Positions 39,155-47,188 of a DNA stretch of 64,000 nucleotides are shown here, piece by piece. Under the pieces are notes generated by a model. The model saw nothing but the letters and a program-made list of their open reading frames with translations, ran no database searches and was not told the DNA's origin. Origin of the DNA: JACVRW01 sp963803245 (GTDB taxonomy: Bacteria > Actinomycetota > Thermoleophilia > Solirubrobacterales > Thermoleophilaceae); contig CAWDLI010000010.1 in assembly GCA_963803245.1 (NCBI GenBank), forward strand, positions 1 through 64,000, given 5' to 3'. Both the position numbers and the translations under genes were made by a program. Within the stretch, counting starts at the first letter, position 1; every line of letters begins with the position of its first letter.

Positions 39155-40315
39155 ATGAACCGAATCACCCGACTGCTGTCGATGCTGGCGCTCGGCGCGG
39201 TCGCGCTGACGCTCGCGGGGTGCGTCCCCCTGGCGAGCCCCGGGAAGACCGGCCAGATCGAGTTCGTGGCCTCGTCCACGAGCGGCGGATGGAAGTGGGA
39301 TCACTACCGCAACCTCGCCTACCCGTGCAGCATCAACGGGTACCAGACCTTCGTGATCGGGACCAAGGTCGGCTCCTCGAACACCGAGTCGCGGCCGCTC
39401 TGGGTCCGCATGCGCGGCGGCGGCGTGGGCTTCTTCGACGCGAACGGCGACCCGCAGCCCTCGGCGGGCAACAAGTCCGAGGAGACCGCCGCGACGTCGA
39501 TCGGTTTCGTGAACAACAACGCGCTCACCGGCCTCGTGCGCTCCGACGCCGCCGGCTTCCGGATCGTCTCGGTGTCGATGTGCAACCACGACATCTACAG
39601 CGGCGGCGACCAGACGGATCCGAACAACCCGAACACGACGCCCGACGGCGAACCGCGCACCGTGAACGGGCTCTTCGCCACCAAGGCCGCGATCGCGTTC
39701 GCCAAGGAGCAGTACCCGACCGGCAAGGTCATCCTGCACGGCACCAGCGCCGGCTCGGCCGGGGTCTACTCCGTGGCCTACGGAATGCAGGAGGAGGGCG
39801 TTTCGCCGGCGGGGGCGATCGCCGACTCGGGCAGCGTGAACCGGCAGTGGGAGATTGCGCGCGCCGAGCAGAACACGTGCGGTGACGACGCGGACGGGCG
39901 GGCGATCGACGCGATCGCCGCTCGTCTGCACCCGGGCCTCACGCGGCCGAAGAACCAGCCCGACCTCCTGATCGCCCGCGGGGATCTCAGGGTGCCGTTC
40001 CTCCACACCTGGAGCCGCGCCGACCCGAACGTGTGCGGCGACACGCCGATGACGTGCACGCTGGCCGACGGCTCGACGACGACCATGGGCTCGGCCGACT
40101 GCTCGCACGAGCTGATCCGCAACGCGATCGCAGGGCTCGGGGCGGGCAACAGGTCGCGCAACCTGCGCCTGTGCGTGAGCCCCGCCGACGACCCGGGCAG
40201 CTGCGCCACGCACGTGGTGACCAGCAAGACGACGCCCAACACCGATCCTGCCGAGGCGCCCGACTACCTCGACACGATCATGGACTGGGTGCACGCGCGC
40301 TTGGGCGACCCGTAG
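39155..40315 (+). CDS. Pectinacetylesterase/Notum-like esterase lipoprotein
   Basis: The 386-residue lipoprotein has lipobox LTLAGC (Cys at about residue 23) after MNRITRLLSMLALGAVA. The mature part contains WVRMRGGGVGFFDANGD (oxyanion GGG), GKVILHGTSAGSAGVYSVAY (nucleophile Ser in GTSAGS) and late Cys pairs, the pattern of the pectinacetylesterase/Notum family of serine esterases. It is probably anchored outside the membrane and removes acetyl or acyl groups from polymers or small esters. ATG 39155 has GAGAGAGGA just upstream. Eight or so cysteines suggest disulfides. Its insertion point abuts the cysteine dioxygenase remnant. Confidence 0.75.
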   Translation: MNRITRLLSMLALGAVALTLAGCVPLASPGKTGQIEFVASSTSGGWKWDHYRNLAYPCSINGYQTFVIGTKVGSSNTESRPLWVRMRGGGVGFFDANGDPQPSAGNKSEETAATSIGFVNNNALTGLVRSDAAGFRIVSVSMCNHDIYSGGDQTDPNNPNTTPDGEPRTVNGLFATKAAIAFAKEQYPTGKVILHGTSAGSAGVYSVAYGMQEEGVSPAGAIADSGSVNRQWEIARAEQNTCGDDADGRAIDAIAARLHPGLTRPKNQPDLLIARGDLRVPFLHTWSRADPNVCGDTPMTCTLADGSTTTMGSADCSHELIRNAIAGLGAGNRSRNLRLCVSPADDPGSCATHVVTSKTTPNTDPAEAPDYLDTIMDWVHARLGDP

Positions 40316-40337
40316 GCCGTCCGCGCCGAGCCGGCGG

Positions 40338-41561
40338 CTAGCCGGTCTTCTCGACGACCATGGCGATGCCCTGGCCCACGCCGATGCACATCGTGGCCAG
40401 GCCGAGCTGAGCGTCGTCGCGGCGCTGGAGCTCGTGGACCATGGTCGTCAGGAGCCGGGCGCCCGAGCACCCGAGCGGGTGGCCGAGCGCGATGGCCCCG
40501 CCGTTCGCGTTGAGGCGCTCGTCCTCGGCGTCGATGCCCCACTCGTCGGTCACCGCCAGCGACTGGGCCGCGAACGCCTCGTTCAGCTCGATCAGGTCGA
40601 TGTCCGCGAGGGTCACGCCGGCGCGCTCGAGCGCCTTCTTCGTGGCCGGCACCGGGCCGATGCCCATGATCCGCGGCGGCACGCCGGCGATCGCCACCGA
40701 GCGCACCTTGGCGAGCGGTCGCAGCCCGTGCGCCTTCGCGTACTCGGCGCTCGTGACCATCACGGCCGCGGCTCCGTCGTTCAGCGGGCTCGAGTTGCCG
40801 GCCGTGACGGTGCCGTCCTCCTTGAAGACCGGCTTGAGCTTGGCGAGCGCCTCCAGCGTGCCGTCGCGGCGCGGGCCCTCGTCGGTCTCCACCACCGTGT
40901 CGCCCTTGCGGCCGCGCACCGTCACGGCGATCGTCTCGTCGTCGAAGCGTCCCGCGTCGATCGCGGTCACGGCCTTCTCGTGGCTGTGGAGGGCGAACCG
41001 GTCCTGGCGCACGCGCGGGATCTCGCGCTCCTCGGCCAGGTTCTCGGCGGTCATCCCGAGCGTGTCGGTGTGGCCGCGGCGCTCCATCTCGGGGTTGGTC
41101 ATGCGCCAGCCGAGCGTCGAGTCCCAGGCCGTCCGGTTGCCGGACTGGAACGCCTTCTCCCCCTTCTGCATCACGAGCGGCGCGCGGCTCATCGACTCCA
41201 CGCCGCCGCCCACGTACACGTCGGCCTCGCCGAGCATCACCGCGCGGGCGGCCTGGGCCACCGCCTCGAGCCCTGAGCCGCACAGCCGGTTGACGGTCGC
41301 GCCGCCCACCTCGAGCGGGTAGTCGGCCAGGATCAGCGACATCCGCGCGACGTCGCGATTGTCCTCGCCCGCCTGGTTCGCGCAGCCGAAGTACACGTCC
41401 TCGACCTCCGAGGCGGGCACGCCGGCACGCTCGGTGAGCGCTCGCAGCGGGTGGGCGCCCAGGTCGTCCGGGCGCACCGAGCTGAGCTGCCCGCCGTGGC
41501 GCCCGACGGGCGTGCGCACCGCACCGACTATCACCGCTTCATGGGTCCCGCCGTAACTCAC
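40338..41561 (-). CDS. Acetyl-CoA acyltransferase (thiolase, PcaF/FadA type)
   Basis: The 407-residue thiolase begins HEAVIVGAVRTPVGRHGGQL and includes the acyl-accepting Cys in TVNRLCGSGLEAV, plus NEAFAAQSLAVTDEW, GGAIALGHPLGCSGARLL and the second cysteine in MCIGVGQG. FGCANQAGEDNRDVARM is characteristic of beta-ketoadipyl-CoA and related degradative thiolases. It would release acetyl-CoA at the end of beta-oxidation or an aromatic pathway. It lies 10 bases after the WS/DGAT gene on the same strand, so storage-lipid synthesis and acyl-CoA breakdown share a transcript. It is distinct in type from the thiolase at 12555-13739. Confidence 0.94.
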   Translation of the reverse strand: MSYGGTHEAVIVGAVRTPVGRHGGQLSSVRPDDLGAHPLRALTERAGVPASEVEDVYFGCANQAGEDNRDVARMSLILADYPLEVGGATVNRLCGSGLEAVAQAARAVMLGEADVYVGGGVESMSRAPLVMQKGEKAFQSGNRTAWDSTLGWRMTNPEMERRGHTDTLGMTAENLAEEREIPRVRQDRFALHSHEKAVTAIDAGRFDDETIAVTVRGRKGDTVVETDEGPRRDGTLEALAKLKPVFKEDGTVTAGNSSPLNDGAAAVMVTSAEYAKAHGLRPLAKVRSVAIAGVPPRIMGIGPVPATKKALERAGVTLADIDLIELNEAFAAQSLAVTDEWGIDAEDERLNANGGAIALGHPLGCSGARLLTTMVHELQRRDDAQLGLATMCIGVGQGIAMVVEKTG

Positions 41562-41571
41562 AGCGGCGAGT

Positions 41572-42960
41572 CTAGGCAGGTACCGGCACAGGCCCCCCGG
41601 CCAGCTCCAGCAGCTCGCCCACCGACTCGTCCAGCAGCTCCGCGAGCAGGTCCGCGTCCGGCAGCGCGTCGCAGTCGGCGTAGACGCCGAAGAACGCCTG
41701 ATCCGCGATCGTCGTCATCCCGATCGACAGCGCGTGCCGGTCCGTGATCGGCACCACCGGATAGACCTCCTCGAGCTCGCACCCGAGCATGTAAAGCGGC
41801 ACCGGCGGACCCGGGATGTTCGACACGGTGAGGTTGAACGCGCGCGGGCCCGCCACGAGATGGGAGATCGCGTGCTGCAGCGTCCGCGGCGCGTACTCGA
41901 GCACCTTCATCACGCGGTCCGCCCCCTCCGGCCGGCCGTCGCGCTTGCGCTTGCCCATCTCGTCCATCACCCAGGTGAGGCGCAGGAGAGGATCGGCCTC
42001 GTCGCAGGGCAGGTCCACGAACACGAACGAGATCTGGTTGCCGAGGTCTCCGGCCCCGCTCTCGCCGCGCACGCTCACCGGCACCATCGTCTTCAGCCGC
42101 ACCGGCGGGTCCCCGCGGGACAGGAGGAAGGCACGCACGGCGCCGGCCACGGCTGCGAGCACCACGTCGTTGACCGTCGCGCCGAAGCGGTCCTTGATCT
42201 GGCGCAGGTCGGCGAGCGGGCGGCGCGCCCGCGCGAGGTGCCGGTGTGGCGAGGTCGGCTCGTTGAGGCAGGTGCCCGGGGTGGCCGCGCGCAGCGAGTC
42301 TGCGAGCGCCCGCACGCTCGGCAGCGCGCCGCCGGCCAGGCCGGCGAGCCGGCGCGGGTGGAGCGTCATCTCGAGGGGCCAGCGCACGAGTCCGAGCGCG
42401 TCGCCGGCGCGATCCGCGATCGCGTCGACCACCAGGGCCACTCCGTCCGGGGTCCGAGCCGGCAGCCAGCGGTCGGGTTCCGACTGAGCGGCCTCGGGCG
42501 TGGGATCCACGAGCAGCGAGGCAAGCTCCACGGCGGCGAGGCCGTCGACCATCGCGTGGTGGGCCTTGCCGATCACTCCCACGCGCCCGTCCGGAAGGTC
42601 GTCGGCGATCCACAGCTCCCACAGCGGCCGGTCGCGGCCGAGCTGCTCGGACATCACGTCGTCCACCAGCTCACCGAGGTCGCGGGAGCGGCTGTGGTGC
42701 ACGTGGCGGTCGACCGCGAACTGGCTGTCGTCGACCCAGACAGGGTCGTGGAGCGAGAGCGGCACCGGCGCGAGCTTCTGGCGATAGCGCGGCGCGCGAC
42801 TCATGCGACGGGCCACGTGATCGCGCATCTCGTCGAAGCGAGGCGCGTCACGACCGGGTTGCGGCGCAAAGCGGGCCGCCCACCCCACGTGCATGTGCGC
42901 CGATGAGCTTTCGAGCTCGAGGAACGACGCATCGAGCGTCGTCAGTCTGCTGCCGGACAT
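41572..42960 (-). CDS. Wax ester synthase/diacylglycerol acyltransferase (WS/DGAT)
   Basis: The 462-residue enzyme esterifies acyl-CoA with diacylglycerol or long-chain alcohols to make triacylglycerol or wax esters. It shows the catalytic HHAMVDG motif (His134, His135, Asp139), an N-terminal MSGSRLTTLDASFLELESSS typical of the family, PLWELWIADDL, NDVVLAAVAGAVRAFLL and NLTVSNIPGPPVPLYMLGCE (the NISGP-like motif). The start is ATG 42960 with AAGGAGGT about 7 bases upstream. A thiolase follows in the same direction. A 14-bp palindrome lies 54 bases upstream and may be an operator. Confidence 0.94.
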   Translation of the reverse strand: MSGSRLTTLDASFLELESSSAHMHVGWAARFAPQPGRDAPRFDEMRDHVARRMSRAPRYRQKLAPVPLSLHDPVWVDDSQFAVDRHVHHSRSRDLGELVDDVMSEQLGRDRPLWELWIADDLPDGRVGVIGKAHHAMVDGLAAVELASLLVDPTPEAAQSEPDRWLPARTPDGVALVVDAIADRAGDALGLVRWPLEMTLHPRRLAGLAGGALPSVRALADSLRAATPGTCLNEPTSPHRHLARARRPLADLRQIKDRFGATVNDVVLAAVAGAVRAFLLSRGDPPVRLKTMVPVSVRGESGAGDLGNQISFVFVDLPCDEADPLLRLTWVMDEMGKRKRDGRPEGADRVMKVLEYAPRTLQHAISHLVAGPRAFNLTVSNIPGPPVPLYMLGCELEEVYPVVPITDRHALSIGMTTIADQAFFGVYADCDALPDADLLAELLDESVGELLELAGGPVPVPA

Positions 42961-43013
42961 TCGCGTACCTCCTTGTACCCCTGTTCAGCCCGGAACGAGC
43001 GACGACTTTACGG

Positions 43014-43027
43014 ACTTTGCGCAAAGT
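43014..43027. promoter_or_regulatory. 14-bp perfect palindrome upstream of WS/DGAT
   Basis: ACTTTGCGCAAAGT is self-complementary throughout. It sits in the 211-bp gap between the WS/DGAT start (42960) and the small basic gene (43172), nearer the WS/DGAT side. It could be an operator for either divergent gene. The rest of the gap contains a short GGACG-CGTCC stem (about 43052-43066) but no recognised riboswitch. Confidence 0.5.
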
Positions 43028-43171
43028 TCGTCTCCTCGTCGGGAAGGTGGACGGGAAGCGTCCCGCCGGTACGTGAGTGCCAGGTAAAAGAGCCGTGATC
43101 GCGTAGTGCTCCGCTCCGCTGGGTAATCTCTTAGGTGGGAGGAGTGCCATGGCAGCTAGCGGAAGGGCTAA

Positions 43172-43339
43172 GTGAAGACGCAGAAGGAACGCGACGCCGC
43201 AAAGCGCGACGAGAAGCTCGCGCACATGCGGGAGCAGATCGACCAGGGAAAGCTCACCGTCCGGAAGATGACGGCCAAGGAGCGCGCAGCGCACCCGCCC
43301 AAGCCGCGCACCGAGAAGCCGCGCCGCGGCCGCCGGTAA
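43172..43339 (+). CDS. Small basic protein, 55 residues, unknown
   Basis: A short frame from GTG 43172 encodes MKTQKERDAAKRDEKLAHMR, then EQIDQGKLTVRKMTAKERAA, ending RTEKPRRGRR. GGAAGGG lies 5 bases upstream, a strong ribosome site. The protein is highly charged and basic, helical at the N-terminus, with no membrane segment; nucleic-acid binding is possible. It ends 31 bases before the sigma factor start, so it may lead that transcript. I do not recognise a family. Confidence 0.6.
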   Translation: MKTQKERDAAKRDEKLAHMREQIDQGKLTVRKMTAKERAAHPPKPRTEKPRRGRR

Positions 43340-43370
43340 GAAATTCGCCGCGCCCGACGCCAAGGATGGT

Positions 43371-44042
43371 GTGGGCGCCACCTCCCTTGCGCTGAGACCG
43401 ATCACGGATAGCGTGCCGCTGTCCGTGTCCCGTCCTGCAGCCAGCGCTGTCCTCGCGACCCTCGATCCGGAGTCGCGCGAGTGGCTGGTGCGCCTTCGCT
43501 CGACCGGGAGCGAGCGCGATCGCGCCGTGGCGGAGCTGCACGAGCTCCTTCTGCGCGCCGCGCGCTTCGAGGTGCGCCGGCGCGCCCCGGCGGCCGACGC
43601 GGAGGATCTTGCCCACCAGAGCGCCGACGACGCGCTGGTGGCCGTGCTCGCGAAGCTCGACGGCTTTCGCGGCGACAGCCGCTTCACCACCTGGGCCTAC
43701 AAGTTCGCGCTGCTCGAGGCCGGCGTCAGGACGCGCCGGCGGTTGTGGCAGGAGCGCCAGGTCTCGCTCGACAGCGAGCGCTGGGACCTGATCGCCGACC
43801 TGTCGAGCGGACCGGGCGAGGACGCGGAGACGTCCGAGCTCCTCGGCGCGGTGCGCGTGGCCATCGAAGAGGAGCTCACGCCGCACCAGCGCGAGGTCCT
43901 GGTGGCGATCACGCTGAACGACGTGCCCATCGACGTGCTCACCGAGCGGCTCGGCAGCACGCGCGGCGCCGTCTACAAGACGCTCCACGACGCGCGGCAC
44001 AAGCTGCGCCGCCGCCTGGCCGCGGAGGGCCACCCGGTATGA
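43371..44042 (+). CDS. RNA polymerase sigma factor, sigma-70/ECF type
   Basis: The 223-residue protein shows sigma region 2 (DAEDLAHQSADDALVAVLAK, then FRGDSRFTTWAYKFALLEAG, typical -10 recognition helix) and region 4 (LTPHQREVLVAITLNDVPID, then RLGSTRGAVYKTLHDARHKL, a helix-turn-helix for the -35 element). The start is GTG 43371. It overlaps the next gene, an apparent zinc-binding anti-sigma factor, by four bases (ATGA). An extra N-terminal extension of about 30 residues precedes region 2. Targets are unknown; the downstream DoxX-like gene is a candidate. Confidence 0.9.
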   Translation: MGATSLALRPITDSVPLSVSRPAASAVLATLDPESREWLVRLRSTGSERDRAVAELHELLLRAARFEVRRRAPAADAEDLAHQSADDALVAVLAKLDGFRGDSRFTTWAYKFALLEAGVRTRRRLWQERQVSLDSERWDLIADLSSGPGEDAETSELLGAVRVAIEEELTPHQREVLVAITLNDVPIDVLTERLGSTRGAVYKTLHDARHKLRRRLAAEGHPV

Positions 44043-44266
44043 GCGACCGCGAGCGACTCGCTCGAATCCTCGGTCCCGCCGGCCCCGAGCTGACCTGCGA
44101 CGAGTGCTTCGCCGAGCTCGACCGCTACGTCGAGGCCGAGCTGGCCGGCGCGGACGCCGACGCCGCCGTTCCCGGCATGCGCGCCCATCTCCAGGGGTGC
44201 CCCGCGTGCGGCGAGGACCACGAGAGCCTGCTCGCGCTCGTGCAGGGCGAGCGTAAGAACTCGTGA
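44039..44266 (+). CDS. Zinc-finger anti-sigma factor-like protein
   Basis: The 75-residue protein contains LTCDECFAELDRYVEAELAG and RAHLQGCPACGEDHESLL, giving the H-x3-C-x2-C pattern of zinc-binding anti-sigma (ZAS) domains. It has no membrane helix, so it would be a soluble redox- or metal-sensitive partner. ATG 44039 overlaps the sigma factor stop (ATGA), the usual coupling that keeps the pair in balance. Binding to the upstream sigma factor is inferred from position and motif. Confidence 0.85.
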   Translation: MSDRERLARILGPAGPELTCDECFAELDRYVEAELAGADADAAVPGMRAHLQGCPACGEDHESLLALVQGERKNS

Positions 44267-44330
44267 CCCGCTGACGCCAACTCTCCTGACGCCGCATTTA
44301 GGCGGCCACCAACAGACAGGAGACCTGGAG

Positions 44331-44807
44331 ATGTCAGCAACCACCGACGTACTGCTGCCGGATCACGGCGCCGGCGTGCCCTCGCCGAACGGACATGCGG
44401 AGCAGGGAGCGCGCTGGGCCGACCCGCGCTACCAGGCGTTCGCCCTCCTCCGGCTCGCGTTCACCGTCGCGCCGATCGCCTTCGGCCTCGACAAGTTCTT
44501 CAACGTGCTCGTCGACTGGCCCGTCTACCTCGCCCCGTGGATCAACGACATCGCGCCGGGAAGCGGGCAGGACTTCATGTACGTGGTCGGCGCGATCGAG
44601 ATCGTGGCCGGGATCGCGGTGGCGCTCAAGCCCCGCTACGGCGCCTACGTGGTGGCCGCATGGCTGGGCGGCATCATCCTCAACCTGCTCACCTACTCGG
44701 GCTACTACGACATCGCGTTGCGCGACTTCGGCCTGATGCTCGGCGCCCTCACGCTCGCGCGGCTCGCGTCGGTCTACGACCCGCCCTTCACGCGTCGTCC
44801 GCGCTGA
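44331..44807 (+). CDS. DoxX-like membrane protein
   Basis: The 158-residue protein has four hydrophobic helices (FALLRLAFTVAPIAFGLDKF, DFMYVVGAIEIVAGIAVALK, GAYVVAAWLGGIILNLLTYS and ALRDFGLMLGALTLARLASV), like small DoxX/DUF417-type membrane proteins. ATG 44331 has a good ribosome site (GGAGACCTGGAG). The 64-bp gap after the anti-sigma gene holds two CTGACGCC repeats (44271, 44286) and a small GCCGC-GCGGC stem, possible promoter or operator elements. It may be controlled by the upstream sigma factor; this is inference. Its end overlaps the VOC gene by 20 bases. Confidence 0.72.
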   Translation: MSATTDVLLPDHGAGVPSPNGHAEQGARWADPRYQAFALLRLAFTVAPIAFGLDKFFNVLVDWPVYLAPWINDIAPGSGQDFMYVVGAIEIVAGIAVALKPRYGAYVVAAWLGGIILNLLTYSGYYDIALRDFGLMLGALTLARLASVYDPPFTRRPR

Positions 44808-45207
44808 AGTCCAGCCGGCCCGCCAGGCGCTCGTCCGCCTCGGGCCGGGTCAGCTCGTAGACGGCCAGCCGCTGGCCGCCGGGGGCGTGGAGCGAGGCGC
44901 AGGGTCCGTGCGGGATCCCGAAGCGCGCCTCGATCCGCGCCCCGCGAGCCTCCAGCGCGGTGAGCGCCGCCTCGAGGTCGGCCACCCGGTGCACCAGCAC
45001 GGGCGCGTCGCCCTCGAGGTGGCCGGCGAGCATGAGACGCGGACCGGCCTCGGTGAGCTTCACCTGCGCGACCCGGGTGCCGAACGCCTCGATCGCGAAG
45101 ACGGGCTCGGCGCCCAGCACCTCTGTGAAGAACGCGAGGTCGCGGGCCACGTCGCTGCTCGGCATGTAGAGGAAGTCGAGGGCGTCGAAGGGCGGTGAGG
45201 TGGCCAT
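44788..45207 (-). CDS. VOC/glyoxalase superfamily protein
   Basis: The 139-residue protein has two beta-alpha-beta-beta-beta modules: DALDFLYMPSSDVARDLAFF, GTRVAQVKLTEAGPRLMLAG, then APVLVHRVADLEAALTALEA and GPCASLHAPGGQRLAVYELT. Possible metal ligands are the His and the late Glu of YELT. It starts at ATG 45207 and converges on the DoxX-like gene. The superfamily covers glyoxalases, dioxygenases and resistance proteins; no substrate can be chosen. Confidence 0.83.
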   Translation of the reverse strand: MATSPPFDALDFLYMPSSDVARDLAFFTEVLGAEPVFAIEAFGTRVAQVKLTEAGPRLMLAGHLEGDAPVLVHRVADLEAALTALEARGARIEARFGIPHGPCASLHAPGGQRLAVYELTRPEADERLAGRLDFSADDA

Positions 45208-45263
45208 CTGGGTCGTCCAGGCACGCTAGCCGCGCGGCCGCGCCCTGCCAAGCTGTCGGCCGG

Positions 45264-46583
45264 ATGCACAGCGAGCCGATCACCGGGCTGCCCCCCGGGC
45301 CGCGTCTCCCGCGCTGGATGCAGACGGCCGGGTTCATCTTCCAGCCCTCGCGCTTCATCGACGGCTGCCGGCGCCGCTATGGCGACGTGGTGACCTTCCG
45401 GAGCCTGTTCGACCCGTGCTTCGTGATGGTGTTCGACCCGGAGATCGCCAAGCAGGTGTTCCGCGGCTCGCCCGACCGGCTGCGCGCCGGCGAGGCGAAC
45501 GCCGTGCTCGGTCCCGTGGTGGGCGCGCGCTCGGTGCTGCTGCTCGACGGCGCGGAGCATCTGCGCGAGCGCAAGCTGCTGCTGCCGCCGTTCCACGGCG
45601 AGCGGATGCGCGCGTACGAGCGCGTCATGACCGAGGCGGCCGACAGGGCGATCGACTCGTGGCCCGTGGGCCGGGAGTTCACGCTCCTGCCGTCACTGCG
45701 CTCGCTCACCCTCGACGTGATCCTGCGCGCGGTGTTCGGCGTGGACGAGGGCCCCCGCCTCGAGGAGCTCAAGCGCCGGATCCGCGCGATGATCGACCCC
45801 ACCTCCTCGCGCCTGGGACTGATCGCCCTCGCGCTCTCCGGCGGTCGCTTCGGCAGCGGGGCGGGGCAGCGCTTCGCCGACCGCCGCGGCGCGGTGGACG
45901 AGCTGATCTACGAGGAGATCGCCCGGCGCCGCGATGCCCCGGACCTGGCGGAGCGCGAGGACGTGTTCTCGATGCTGCTGCTCGCCCGCGACGAGGACGG
46001 CCAGGCGATGACCGACGTGGAGCTGCGCGACGAGCTCGTCACCCTGCTCGTGGCCGGGCACGAGACCACGGCCACCGGGCTCGCCTGGGCGTTCGAGCTG
46101 CTGCTGCGCAACCCCGACGTTCTCGCGCGCGCCCGCGCGGGCGACCGCGCCTATCTCGACGCGGTGGTGAAGGAGACGCTGCGGCTGAAGCCGGTGATCG
46201 CGGGCGTGGGCCGCGTGGTCCGCGACGAGCCGTTCCCGCTGGGCCGCTTCGAGATCCCGGTGGGCATCGAGATCAATCCGTCGATCGCGGCGATCCACCG
46301 GCGGCGCGACCGCTACCCGCAGCCGCGCGAGTACCGGCCCGAGCGCTTCCTGGGCGACGACGCGCCCGACACCTACACATGGCTGCCGTTCGGCGGCGGC
46401 ACCCGGCGCTGCCTGGGCGCGAGCTTCGCCAGCTTCGAGATGGCCGTGGTGATCCGCCGCGTGCTCGAGCGGACCGACCTGGCGCCCGCCGGCCGGCGCC
46501 CCGAGAAGGGCGTGCGCAAGGGGATCACCTTCACCCCCAAGCGCGGCGTGCGCGTGCTGATGGCTCAGCCCGCGCGCGCGTAG
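45264..46583 (+). CDS. Cytochrome P450
   Basis: The 439-residue P450 begins SEPITGLPPGPRLPRWMQTA and contains the I-helix AGHETTATGLAWAFE, K-helix ETLRLKP, EYRPERFLGD and the heme loop FGGGTRRCLGASFA. It aligns along its whole length with the P450 at 31825-33147 (shared blocks such as RRYGDV, AGEANA, RKLLLPPFHGE, SLTLDVILRAVFGV), so they are paralogues. The start is ATG 45264. It converges on the sortase gene with a 19-base overlap. No ferredoxin or reductase lies nearby; substrate unknown. Confidence 0.95.
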   Translation: MHSEPITGLPPGPRLPRWMQTAGFIFQPSRFIDGCRRRYGDVVTFRSLFDPCFVMVFDPEIAKQVFRGSPDRLRAGEANAVLGPVVGARSVLLLDGAEHLRERKLLLPPFHGERMRAYERVMTEAADRAIDSWPVGREFTLLPSLRSLTLDVILRAVFGVDEGPRLEELKRRIRAMIDPTSSRLGLIALALSGGRFGSGAGQRFADRRGAVDELIYEEIARRRDAPDLAEREDVFSMLLLARDEDGQAMTDVELRDELVTLLVAGHETTATGLAWAFELLLRNPDVLARARAGDRAYLDAVVKETLRLKPVIAGVGRVVRDEPFPLGRFEIPVGIEINPSIAAIHRRRDRYPQPREYRPERFLGDDAPDTYTWLPFGGGTRRCLGASFASFEMAVVIRRVLERTDLAPAGRRPEKGVRKGITFTPKRGVRVLMAQPARA

Positions 46584-47188
46584 AGGATGACGTTGTCCCG
46601 GTAGCCCTCCCCCTGCGTGAACGGCCCGCCACAGGTGACGAGCACGAGCGTCGGCCGCGGCGTCGGGGCATAGATCAGGTCGCGCCTGAACCGGGTCTTC
46701 GCGATCTGAACGCGGCGCACGAGCCGGAACCGGTGAATGCCGCCGCGGCGATCCTCCACCAGGATGCGCGTGCGCTGCCGCAGCGTTCGCAGGCTGGCGA
46801 ACAGCGCCGGCCCTGCCTGCGAGTCCACGTGACTCACGATCACGGCCCGGCCCGGCTCCCCCGGGCGCGGTCCGCCCTCGAACCAGCCCGCCCTGCCGGG
46901 CGGGGGTATCTCGAGCTGACCGCCCACCGCGCGAATGGAGTCCACCGGACCCTGCACGCCGGCGGCGGGAATGGATATGCCGAGCGGTCGCGCCGGGCGG
47001 CGCGACCGCGATGCCGGCCGCAGATCGACCTGCGGCAGCGCCGCGGGCGGCTTCGCCACCGGGGCCGGCGGCGACCCGCGCCCGCGCTCCGGCAGGACGA
47101 GATACGCGGTGAACGAGCCCGCGAGCAGCGCCGGGAGGAGGATCGACAACAGCAGGTGGCCCGGCCGAGGGCCGGCCTCAGTTGCCAC
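46565..47188 (-). CDS. Class F sortase
   Basis: The 207-residue membrane-anchored transpeptidase has an N-terminal hydrophobic helix (HLLLSILLPALLAGSFTAYL, residues 11-30), a proline-rich linker and the sortase beta-barrel with His120 (VIVSHVDS), Cys186 (VLVTCGG) and Arg197 (GYRDN). The first part of the domain (LGISIPAAGVQGPVDSI) is typical of class F/E sortases in actinobacteria. GTG 47188 overlaps the end of the DUF4397 gene, a pairing often seen in this phylum. It may attach wall proteins such as the LPSTG cupredoxin at 6807-7577. Confidence 0.92.
   Translation of the reverse strand: MATEAGPRPGHLLLSILLPALLAGSFTAYLVLPERGRGSPPAPVAKPPAALPQVDLRPASRSRRPARPLGISIPAAGVQGPVDSIRAVGGQLEIPPPGRAGWFEGGPRPGEPGRAVIVSHVDSQAGPALFASLRTLRQRTRILVEDRRGGIHRFRLVRRVQIAKTRFRRDLIYAPTPRPTLVLVTCGGPFTQGEGYRDNVILYARAG

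Noticed and set aside
43035..43160. Possible riboswitch before the small basic gene (GGGAAGC...CCGCC, GGTAAAAGAGCCG)
   Set aside because: Fragments resemble pieces of cobalamin and c-di-GMP riboswitches, but the order and conserved boxes do not match either, so no class can be supported.
44286..44306. Small stem GCCGC-ATTTAG-GCGGC as a terminator
   Set aside because: Five base pairs without a T tract is too weak; it may be an operator or chance in GC-rich DNA.
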